Below are positions 49,919-60,900 of a stretch of 64,000 nt of DNA, in pieces. The position numbers and the translations under genes were made by a program. Each line of letters opens with the position of its first letter. Within the stretch, counting starts at the first letter, position 1. The stretch spans positions 15,410,984-15,474,983 of the forward strand of contig NC_067127.1 in NCBI RefSeq assembly GCF_021347895.1, read 5' to 3'. The stretch is from Acanthochromis polyacanthus. Its lineage: Eukaryota; Chordata; Actinopteri; Pomacentridae. Below the pieces are notes generated by a model, which was not told the DNA's origin, did no database searches, and saw only the letters and a program-made list of their open reading frames with translations.

Positions 49919-51580
49919 ATGGTGAGTAGCTTTCACAAAGAATTCAACTGGATTGACTGAGTCGGTTTAAACCTCTAGTGTGCTCCTCAGGACATGCAAC
50001 CTAGAAATGAGGAATGTTTTATGTGCCATTTCCTTATTGCAACACAAAATGTTACAAAAGAAAAGAAAGAAAACAGCATGAAGTTAGTGAATCTTTGTTG
50101 CCAGTATATCTACAGTGTAAGACTTGTATTTGATATTTCTTTGAGAAAATGTTGAAAAGGTGCTCTGGTGCTGGTGAATGTTCTGTTTTAAGGTGTGGTT
50201 TTGTCTCCAAAATGGTGGGAGTGTATTTCGTGCCTCAAACTTGTTCAGAGAGAATGCCTTGGGGCTGTCTTTCTTGTGCTAGCTTGTTCCACAATGACTG
50301 GAATGTGACAGAACCAAGGCCTTGAAAATTCATGGGGGAAGCAACGCCCATGGCATGTCGCTGAGGAGCTGGTGTAATATTTGCACATTTGGTTGTCTAA
50401 ACAGTGTTCTCTTCAACATTTAGCTTGAGGAGCTTCCTATTTCTTCATCTTTCAGTTCTGCTTTTAATCTCAAAATCCAAGCTACAAGAACATCTGATAT
50501 CTTTTTGAAGAGTACATTTTTGTCATCTTGCAGGAAAGTGTTGACTGAACTGACAGACCAGATTTGGTATTTTTCTTAAGACCATGATTTATAACCTGAG
50601 TAGTCATATGCCTTAATGAACAGGTTTGTCTTTCATTGATTTTTTTTTTCTTTTCTTGTACTAAATGCAAATGTGTGTTGTGTGCTTTTCACCAGGCATC
50701 TGGAGTAGCAGTCTGTGATGAAGTGAAGAACCTGTATGACACCATGAAAGTGGTGCATAACGAAGACAAGCCAGAGGACCGTGTGAGATTGGCAATATTC
50801 AAAATCGTAAAAAACAATGAAGTCATTGAGATTTCAAAAAAATACACACAAAAAGATTTGGGAGACAGTACTCCTTTCTCCATCTTCTGCCAGGAAATGG
50901 ACGAATGTCCATGTTTCTATGCACTGTATGACTGCCACTTTGAAACAGAGAGCCACGTTGAGAAAGACGAACTGATCTTCATCACATGGTAGGCCCTTGT
51001 ATTAAAACTGAACCATAACTATTTTAAGCTTAACTCTTCCAGACAGACTGTCAGTAAAATCCTGGCAAAATGCTCATGTGTTTACAACTCAGTGTTCTTC
51101 TGAACATGTTGTGTCTATATGTGGAAAAATGTTGCAGTAAGCAGTTTCAGTGTTTGAATGATTTCTCTTTACGTTAGGACCTCTGATGCTGGTGCCATCA
51201 AGAACAAAATGTTATATTCCAGCTCGAAAGAGCAACTGAAAAAGTGTTTTCAAGGTATGTTTTTCTTCTGCATTATTAGTTTTTTTTTTTTTTTGCATTG
51301 CATAGTGTCAACTCTTTCCATCTGATCTTTTTGTTGTTGTTGTTTTTTTTTTTTTCTTTCCCCCATGAAAAGGTTAAACGTTGTTTGCCTATCTTCAGAA
51401 GATTTAGTTTGTGTTTATTGGACATCGTGCTGAATAATGTTTCCTCTTCTTTCTTCAACAGGAGTGAAACATACGATGCAGCTAAATGACCGCAGTGACT
51501 GGAGCAAGAAGACGATTGCAGAGAAATTACAAGACAAAAACTCATTGAGAGTAGCCAAGATTGACAACGTTCCTATCTGA
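49919..51580 (+). CDS. dstn: ADF/cofilin-family actin-depolymerising protein (destrin-like)
   Basis: Four exons (49919-49921, 50696-50988, 51178-51254, 51462-51580) give 163 residues; vertebrate destrin and cofilin have 165-166. The first coding exon is only the ATG, followed at once by gtgagt, a layout characteristic of this gene family and the reason for choosing this start. Ser3 (MASG), the usual LIM-kinase site, is present, as are ALYDCHFET, KNKMLYSSSK with KKCFQGVKH, and IAEKL, the actin-binding face of the ADF-H fold. The protein severs and depolymerises actin filaments. Oddity: where vertebrate cofilins and destrin carry the basic KKRKK nuclear signal, this protein has RVRLAIF. Neighbouring rrbp1 matches the DSTN-RRBP1 pair of human 20p12, hence destrin rather than cofilin. 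Confidence 0.88.
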
Positions 51581-51607
51581 ATGTTACGGTCAAACCAATG
51601 GGTACTA

Positions 51608-52028
51608 AATAAACCATCTTTCCCCGTGTTTCATAACAAGGTTGAATTAAAGGATTTTGAGAGGATAATGGCAGTGTTTCAAAATGAACTTATTTGCTTT
51701 TCTGGATTTGTAAAAAGCTACAAAAAGGAAAGACTGGGCTGTGAATGGTTTTAGATTTCTGTTATACAAACCTGATGTCTTTGCCTTGCTCACCAGTCAG
51801 ACAAATTTGGCTGGAAAATCAATCTTGTTCATGTCATTTTACTTTTTTTTTTATTTTTTTTTAATTGAACATTCTGTAAAAATATTAATAATCTGACACT
51901 TCACTTTTGGTACATTAAAATCCCTCAAACTGTTGTATAAATACTTATATACTGCTTTCATACCTGCATTTGCCATATTTCTTTGTAATTATTTGTTCAG
52001 TGTGTACTAGTATATGCTGTACAATAAA
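51608..52028 (+). terminator. dstn: Two possible polyadenylation signals of the destrin-like gene
   Basis: AATAAA occurs 28 bp after the stop codon (51608-51613) and again at 52023-52028. The second would leave a 3' untranslated region of about 470 nt, a length more usual for the family. Confidence 0.5.
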
Positions 52029-52044
52029 TTGACACCATATTGCA

Positions 52045-54900
52045 GTTTATATTGGGTAATTATGGCTTGGTTTGTAAGTTTGCCACATCTGCTTTTCCTT
52101 GACTGCTACACTTAGATGTCTGAAAGAATTATACAACTTTTATCCAAAAAGCAAATGTTCCGCTTAAATTACAGCACTCCATGCACCGTTGAGTACTAAC
52201 AAATAAATTCAGTGCAACTATGTGTATGCTGTTTTTTTTTTTTCCTCTCTTTCTACTGAAAATGGAGATTTGTGGTGTTCATTACGTAACTGACAATCTT
52301 ACGGCCATTATGGCTCTTCTCAGCATCAAAGGATTATTTATGAAAGCTATAAATAACACCTGGATGTGAAGTAGTATACAGCAGAGTTTCTCCCTCCTTT
52401 CAGGAAATGATTAACTGCATTCATCAGATTAGTTGTGATTGGCTTGTTTTAAACTAAACACTTGAAGTCATGTTGTCCATCACAAAATTGTTGATTGGAA
52501 ATCTAGTAAAATCCTATACTGGATTTTAAAGCAGGTGGCTTTTAGTTGTAAAAATTTGGAGTTGCTTGTAAGATTTCCACTGATCTTGATTCATAATCAC
52601 TGCGTCCACACGGACTATGGTGACTTTGGTAACAAAATGTGCATGGAATCAATATACCAGCACCTCATAAAAACACAGGCAGTTATCCTTAATACATGCC
52701 TTCATACAGGTTTCATACTCATGTCTCCCTGTACACGTAAAACACAACCACCACTGACTGTAAGTGCCATTAATAGTTTGAAGTAATGCTTTGATATTTT
52801 TGAGAAGTGTATTCACTCACTTCATTGTTGAGTTAGACCAATAAAACACACCACATTCATGTCAGAGTGGTGAATTTAAGGGGCTCCCTCCAGGGCAGAA
52901 AAGTTACGCCGAAGTGGAAACGCCAAAGACTAAAATTCCTCCAATGGCTTATTAAGGCTGGTTCCAAAAGTGAGCCAGTCCCCAGAGTGTCACCATTTTC
53001 TGCTTTACAGGAGGAATAGACACATAAACTCACTTATTTAAATTGTATTAAGACTTAAAATTGTGCATAATTTAGGGTGTGGTTGCTTCCAATGACAGAT
53101 GGGTGCTTTCATACCAAGTCCATGGCCTGGACATGTTTTCATGCTTTAGCCCCACCCGCACTCCACCTCTGAGCTCAATGGAGTTAGGAGGAGTCTGGCA
53201 CTGTCAAGATGGTGACAGATGGAGCAGGCAAACTGCTTCAAAAACACTCATAGGTAAGTATGAATTTAAAGCATAAAGGTTGAAAAACAGCTAGCCTGGT
53301 GTTGTCCAAAGGCAGCAGAAAACTATTGCCAGACAACCGAAGAAGAAAAGTCACAAAATGACAAAGTACAAGTTGTTCAAACAGAGCTCCTACAGCAGTT
53401 TTCCTGTTCCCAGTCCTCATGCTAAGCTAGGCTTAAAAGCCGCTTGCTGTAGCATAAGCTATGTACCAAACAGGAATCTTTTAATTTCACACGTCACTAA
53501 CAAATAAATGCTTTAATGCTGAGCTATTCAGGTTCTGTTTGCTTCCAAAGTGAACATGTTAATCCACTATAGTTAATTATTAATAATCACATTATAGTTG
53601 ATAGATTTAATCAGTAACTTGTGTTTCTTAGCTGCTCTTCATAAATGTCCTCCGCCAGCCTGGGCAATGAAATGTCAAAACACTTCAATACTAGCAATAA
53701 GAAAATTCTTGAAAAGAATGATCAGTAAGTTTACTTAAATGCATTCAATGCAAACCACAGTGAAAACCCAAAGTTCAGTTGCATGAACAAATCCAAGAGT
53801 GCTTCCTCTCTACACCCCATCAATCCCTGACAATGGGTCTCCTGAGGTGCACTAGTCCATAGCCTCGCAGAAACTTTCCAGCAGGGACCTGTGGTTGCTT
53901 TTGTGTCATTTTCATTTTTGTTACCATTAAAAAGTATTACCTGTGTACCTGGATATGTTAGCTAAAGTGGATACATTTAAAGAAATTTCATTTGCAATAT
54001 TTTACTCTGATGTATAACAATACTTCACAGCTTCAGGATCATTGCCCATTTTAATTATTTTCCTACCAATAGGTTGGTTACTTCCGTTTTCTGCAATCCA
54101 TCATACTTAAGTCTTAAATGCAACATCTGCCAAAAGAAATAGCAGTAAAAAAAGAATCAGTTCATCATGACATTTTCATTAAAATCTCAGTTAGAAATTA
54201 AGGTGTACTGCAAAAGTAAATATCACCAAATTATGCAAAACCAGGAATCCATTTGGACAGTTTGGATACACCAGCTGATCAGCCCATCAGAACTAATTTT
54301 TCATTCTGGATTCAGGCCAAATCTGGCAGGGAATCATCACCATCACATTGGTTACACCAATTTGAGGAAGGTGGTTTGTAAGCAACACATCCGCCTCAGA
54401 AACGTCTGTATCAAACATACAGACAGTAAATCTTTGAAGTTTGACTGCACTATACTGGACAGTTTAGTTTTATTTTGTAAAGTACCACAATTTAAAATAA
54501 AGTCTTATTTAAAATTAAGGTTTCCTGTCATGTTTTCAGGCCAGGGCCACCTTTTTAAACATGCTTTGGAGAGCATTTTTAAAGGATGACAAACACATCA
54601 AAACTACTACACGGTGTGCTCTGGATAGAGGTAATATCGCTCAATTTTGCTGTATTGGAAACATATTGTGAGGATGTTGCTGTGTAGCAGTACTTCCTCA
54701 AACAGCTTTAAGTGTTCAAATGACAGTGTAGTAGTCCTGATGCAGATGTGTTCACTTGAACGTGCTATGAGCCAGATGTGCAGTGCACAAGATTGCAGGC
54801 TTGCAAACTTGACTCATAATACATCTGATCAGTGTTAAAATACAACGTAGTCACAACTTTTACACCAACTTCAAACACACACATTGACAAGATTTACTTA
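52045..54900. other. Spacer between the destrin-like and rrbp1 genes
   Basis: No coding exon is supported. A degenerate interspersed repeat lies near 52.87-53.40 kb. The right part may include 3' untranslated sequence of the rrbp1 gene. Confidence 0.55.
52870..53400 (+). repeat. Diverged teleost interspersed repeat
   Basis: Contains ggggctccctccagggcaga, then aaattcctccaatggcttat and gctggttccaaaagtgagcc in an order I associate with a repeat family frequent in fish genomes. No terminal repeats or coding frame. The family assignment and the right limit are uncertain. Confidence 0.4.
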
Positions 54901-54914
54901 GTGCTACACTGTAG

Positions 54915-54920
54915 TTTATT
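54915..54920 (-). terminator. rrbp1: Candidate polyadenylation signal of the rrbp1 gene
   Basis: AATAAA on the minus strand about 455 bp after the stop codon. Other hexamers lie further left, so the choice is tentative. Confidence 0.35.
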
Positions 54921-55373
54921 CATTCATACAAATTCGATGTGTGGCAGCCAGCTACAGAGAAAAGCAGGCCCTAAAGGTACTGCATCGATGAACCATAAAA
55001 TGTTCCCATCATTCAACCACATAGAAAAGACATACAAAGTAATTGCACAGGTTGATGTACGTTTGACGTACATTCGGTTTCCCTTTTAACACTGAACTAT
55101 GGGGAAATGTTTGGAATATAAGGCAGGGGGATAAATAACTTCTGACATAGCCAGAATTGTTGATGGAATGTGGGTTTCAATAAAGATTACAGCAGGATTC
55201 GCTCCTCTAATCTCACTTTGAAATGTTCGTTATAACAAATATTTGATTCCTACACTTGCAACAAATGCAATCAACTACAGTACAAGAAAGAAATAATTTT
55301 GGAATGCATAACTATGGTATTCATAAGGCATATTTGGCAGTTTTTTTTTGTAGCGTCCGCAGTCACCTTCATC

Positions 55374-57869
55374 TCACACGGACGTTCCTTCCTTCAGCTC
55401 CACATACTCTCCCTTAAACAGAAATGATAAAAATTAGCGTCAAAATAAACAAGCGTATTTAAACACACTGAGCTTGCATATGGGTGTGTGTGTTGTTATA
55501 CTGGTATTACTTGTCTCACCTTGCCCTCCAGATGCTCCTGTAGTGTTCTCACTGTGTCCCTCTCTTTGGTCAGCTGCTCCTGAGTGGCTTTAAGAAGCTG
55601 CTGGAGCTTGGTGGCTGCCTGGCCCAGATCTTTGGACAGCTTCTTCTCCTTTTCCAGGCGCTCCTGTTCCAACAGCAAACATGATTTTAAAGCACCAAGT
55701 GAAAAGACTGTATGGATATCCAAAGGGTCTGATATTAAGAAGAAAGGTAATCATAAATAAAAATTTACGAAAAACTTGTAACTATAAAGCGTAAAATAAA
55801 GCAGAAATTTTACGTACGTTATAGGGCTGGACCCGAATATTCGTTCGCTACGGCACTATCCGGATATTAATTTTGGTATCCGAATATCCCCCCCCCCAAT
55901 TTTTCCTACGCCTGAAACTAGAGGGCTGCTGTACAAAAACTGCCTGACTTTATCTTGAATGTTTCAAGATAATGGGGAAAAATGCGATAGGTGAAGGGTG
56001 GATTTACCTTTTTTTGCTAGCAACTATTGGTTGACTCATTGCTTCTTATTTTGCATCTTTAATGTTCTGTCGACTTGTCTTAGAGTATTGAAGCCCTTTT
56101 GCTACCTGTCGCCACTTCCTAATGTGTTTGTCACCCAGCAAAGTGATGGTTGAGGTGGAATTTGCCAACCTTCTCTGATTTATATGGTAACGGCCTATAA
56201 ATTGTCAAAAATGCTGTATTAACTCGCTGCTATTGGTCAAAAGTCAGTGGCCTGTGGCCTGCCTGAAGTTAGCCCAAATGATCAGTAAATCACAGGGGCG
56301 GGACATGACACCTGTCAATCACTTACAAGAACAAAATGAATGAAAGCGGACTGTATCTGCTGGGGCTGTAAAAATAAGTCTAGAGATATTCTTTTTTTTT
56401 TTGACTGATTGGTGCTGTTGCTACCTTTGTTTTCACCTAAACTTAAAACAATCGTAAGTTATGTAAAAAATAATTTTCTCATCTTTTTTGTGTTGACCTG
56501 GGAGGGCTTAGCCCTGTTAGCCCATTTATACCAGCCGTCCCTGCACATATGTCTATGTGATAACCCCCTCCTCCCCCCAGACGAAAATATTCGGAGCTCG
56601 TCTCTTCCCTGCGCCTTCGGCCCACTTAGGCTCATCCCGCCGTGTTCTTCGGCTCATTTCAGCTCCTCCATTCCCGTTTGTAAACACCACCCGAATGGCC
56701 TGGTGGCTGCTGACTCTGACGTCACGCTGCACTTCATTGCATAAACACAAGACAAGATGCTGAAGACCTCCGCTGTTTGGGAATTCTTCAGTTTAACTGA
56801 AGAAAAAAACGAAGGCAACATTTGGACCCGGGAGACCAGCCGAACGGCCGTCTCTGCCACAAGCCGCCGCCGCCGCGCCCTCGCAGAACGAATATTCGGA
56901 TATTCGTCTTTAATAGGGCCCGAATATTCGGAGGCCAGAAACCACTATTTGGGCCTGCCCTAGATTATTATTAAATGTTCCATCACATCATTGTCTATCA
57001 ATTCTTCTTCTGTTCACGATAATTTTAGGTAATTTTAATTAGTCACTGGGGCTTTTATTTCCAAGCACCAGTTTTCCTTAATGGCAAACAATATGGTGAT
57101 GAGAAACAAGGGAAATTGTGTGATGTAAAACCAGACTCAAAGGACGTGTTGAAATAAAATCAACCACAGATAAACTATAAGCTATTTCTTATTAATGGTG
57201 CAGTTGGAAAAAAACGTTTTTTCTAGCTTTATGAAAAAAATGAGGCATTTATCATAGTTAAATGTTTAGACTCTGGGATATTCCATTCTGAAATGTACCC
57301 CCACACACTACTGTCAGTCAATCTGTTTACTTCACTCATCCATCTATGCAACAGCAAACAGTCAGCAGTGTGACATGCTCACACTATATATAGTGTATTT
57401 ATCTGTGGTTTTAAGCTCATGCATAGTTTCAGAATTCTTTAGATTTTTTTCAGTTCTGCGAGTTACAATAAACAATGTTATCTTAACGCACCTTGAGCTG
57501 AGCTACATCTTCAGTGTCAGATTGTGGCGACTCTGCTGAAACATTTAACAGATCCAGCTGAGCCTGAAGTTCTGCTACAGTCTTCTGGGCCTGGAGGTTG
57601 ACAACACACCGTTAGCCACTGAGAACTTCTTTGAAACACTTCGGCGTGACAAGAATACAATGAGAGTGGAGATAATGGCTCCTACCTGCTCAAACTCTTC
57701 AGAGAGCTCCTGCCTTTGAGACGCCTCCATGTGCAGTTTGTCTGTGGTCTGATGCAGCTCGTCCTGGACCTGATGGCAGACAAGTACATGTAGACACACT
57801 AAGTATACAAACAGACTACTTGCACGTACGCGTCTCTGCAAACATTCTTGTGTCAAAACAGCAGCGGCG

Positions 57870-57928
<59 letters not shown>

Positions 57929-60900
57929 CTGCTCAACTTGTGCACCAAGTTAGTTTCCTCTCTCACTATCTGTGGTGAAAAGCTGAAGTCAAACACAAAA
58001 CTTCTATGCTGTTAGAAATATCTGAAAACAAAGGAGAGGTGAGCATGCCGACAAAGCTGAGAACAGCAGTGGTTAGAGGTAGGTTAATTCAGTCAATGCA
58101 TACAGTGGTTAGCATTTACAGCTGCACTGTCTGAGGAGTACTGGACAGACTGGAAATGCAGCCCTTCTTTATCGCCATCATCTGTTACTCAGGATCCGTA
58201 GCCACATCCTTCATTTAAGACGTGGCTAAAACCAGATGTGCTTCTAAGCTAAAATCACAAAATAACAAATCAATACCAAATATGGATTTTAAGGGAATCT
58301 ATCTGATAAAGTTGAACAAAGCACATTTGAGAAGCATTTACAAAACAGACTAATTGTAACAGAGAGGATCTCTGAAGAACTGCCCTAGTAACTGTCCAGT
58401 GCTCTCTGACAGGACGTGAAGGGTGCCCTGTGTCCTCTGCACCCTAACCTGACTGGGTTGAGCCTCAGCTGGGCCATTCTGTTCACTCTGAGCCCGCACT
58501 GTGATCTCGGCCAGCTGCTCCCTGACCTGAAAAAGGAAGCCGTCGCGAGTCACTGGTTATGTAACCGCCATCCACGAATCCCTTTTGTGCTTACACGTCA
58601 GTGACACCCAACCAAGGTGGTGATGTATGTGAAGCAGGTATTTCCACAAATTCCATGACTTTAGACATCTCATAAATAACATCCTTGTATCTCACCTCAC
58701 TCATGTAAAATCATTTTTACATACTGTTGTCTACAGGATGGGAAAAGCAAGTTATATCAGTAAAGTCACCTGTGCAAGTTCCTCCTTGTGTGCCTGGGCC
58801 TCCTTCTGGACCGAATCCAACCGTCTGTGACTCTCCGACAGCTGCAGCTTCAGCTGAACATGGAGCAAAGTAAAGAAAGCAACACATGTTAGACAAGTAT
58901 TGCTGTAAGAGCAGCAACAGAGGCTATAAATATATCTAAATATGTGAAATGTCTCTTCAATTTCATGACAGGCCACACACAGAACCAGTGTTTTATAAAA
59001 CACTGACTACTACCGTATTTTCACGACTATAAGGCGCACATAAAAGTCTTAGATTTTCTTCAAATTGTGCGGCGCGCCCTATGGTGCAGTGCGTCCTGTG
59101 TGTGTTGTTGTTGTTGTTGTAAGGCGGACGTAGACCAGGTGGTTTTTTCCACGCATCACCATCGCTGTTGATCTGTGACTCTATGCGTGCCCATCTCACA
59201 GCCGATGTGAAAAAACAAGTGAAGCAAATGAACTCTGAGCTTGCTGTCATTCCGGGAGGCCTGACAAAGGAACTCCAACTGCTGGACATCGGTGTGAACC
59301 GGCCGTTCAAAGTAAGGCTGCGAGCGGCGTGGGAGCGATGGATGACCGATGGAGACCACAGTTTCACTAAGAGTGGAAGGCAGCGCCGGGCGAGTTACGC
59401 CACAATTTGCCAATGGATTGTAAATGCTTGGGCTAACGTGTCTGCTGGCACTGTTGTTCGAGCTTTCACAAAAGCCGGCATCATTTCCGAGGCGCCGCAC
59501 GGCACGGAAAGTGACTCTGACAGTGAAGAAAGTGAACCTGGCATGTTTGATGGAGGTTTAGCGCAGCTGTTCAATTCAGAAACAGAGGATGAGGACTTCC
59601 ATGGGTTTGATTGATGACGATTACCGGTAAAAAAAAATGTGAATACCAAACTCAGTTTTGCTCCCGCTCTATTTTTAAATACGCACACTTGTGTGCTTGT
59701 TTTATCTGTGTTTTACCATGCCCGCGCCTATTGATGATTAAAAAAATGTTAGTACTTTGTAATCAATACTTAAATAAAGCGCAACCAAACTCAGTTTTGC
59801 TCCGGCTCTATTTTTAAATACGCACACTTGTATGCTTGTGTGTGTGTGGTGTTGTAAGGCCGACGTAGTAGAGGACACCATGAGAACGTTAAAGGGGTAA
59901 GTGTGGGCGTGGATTGTATATAAAACCCTCGCCATATAATCAGGTGCGCCTTATGTGTGTGTTAAATACAGTAATGGCACACATAACTGAGACTGCGCCT
60001 TTTGGTACAGTGCGCCTTTTGGTCGTGAAAATACGGTAATTCTGTACATTCACCACCATTTCTATAAGTAACAGTTAAGCATTTTTTAATTTAACAAGAA
60101 CGTAGAGGTTTAGTAAATGTGATGTTGCTGTAGTTTTCAGCTGCTCTCGTACCTGCTCTATCTCCTCTGATGCCACCTGGTTGTCTGCCTGCTTCTCTAG
60201 CTGGGCTTCCAGGAGCATCATCTGCTCCTTCATCTGCAGAGACAACAAAGAAAGGAAAGAAAACACATTTGAACCCGCTAGCTCGCCTCGAGAGATGTTT
60301 TTAAAATGAGTGGAAAAATCCCTACCTGTTCCACACTTTGGTTTTCAGCCTCCAGCTTGCTGACTTTCTGCAAAGCCTGGAAGTCCGACAAAAGACTACA
60401 GTTAGGTTTTGCATATAATGTAAGGGAGCTTACACAGTGATTTCAAGGAGATATAATAACTCACCTCCTGCAGCTGTTCCTCTGAGTTTGCCATTTTTGA
60501 CTTCCATACCAGCTCTTCCTCCTCCACGCTCTGCTGCAGATGTTTCAGCATTCCTTCCTACAGCAGAATGGAAACCAGTTTAACTGAATTCAATAAACTT
60601 ATTTCACAATCTTCCATCATATTATGATTCAAGTCGCTTACTGTCTCAGCCAGAACGGTCCTGTACTGCTCACATTCAGCCTGTAAGGTGCCATGGCTCT
60701 CCTCTGCCTCTTTCAGTTTCTCAAGCAACTCCTGAAACAAACCAAACACATTGAGAACTTTCTGCCAAGCCAATTCTAACCAGTATACAGTAATTGTATA
60801 AAACTGGCTTACTAGTGACGCTGTGCTTGACTGAGACTCTTGGCTCTGGTGGCTGAGAGCCTCCTGAGCTTTCTGCGTAAATACTTGTAACCAGTTGGAC

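Noticed and set aside
56409..56963. Overlapping frames near 56.4-57.0 kb as rrbp1 exons
   Set aside because: They are not coiled coil, lack splice sites in phase with the neighbouring rrbp1 exons, and lie between transposon ends.
57575..57925. A 116-codon frame extending through the CA repeat
   Set aside because: Only the part at 57,686-57,769 is a real exon; the Cys-Val run is translated microsatellite.
59168..59614. The 148-codon acidic-tailed frame as an independent host gene
   Set aside because: It lies between pogo-type inverted repeats and matches only the end of a pogo-like transposase.
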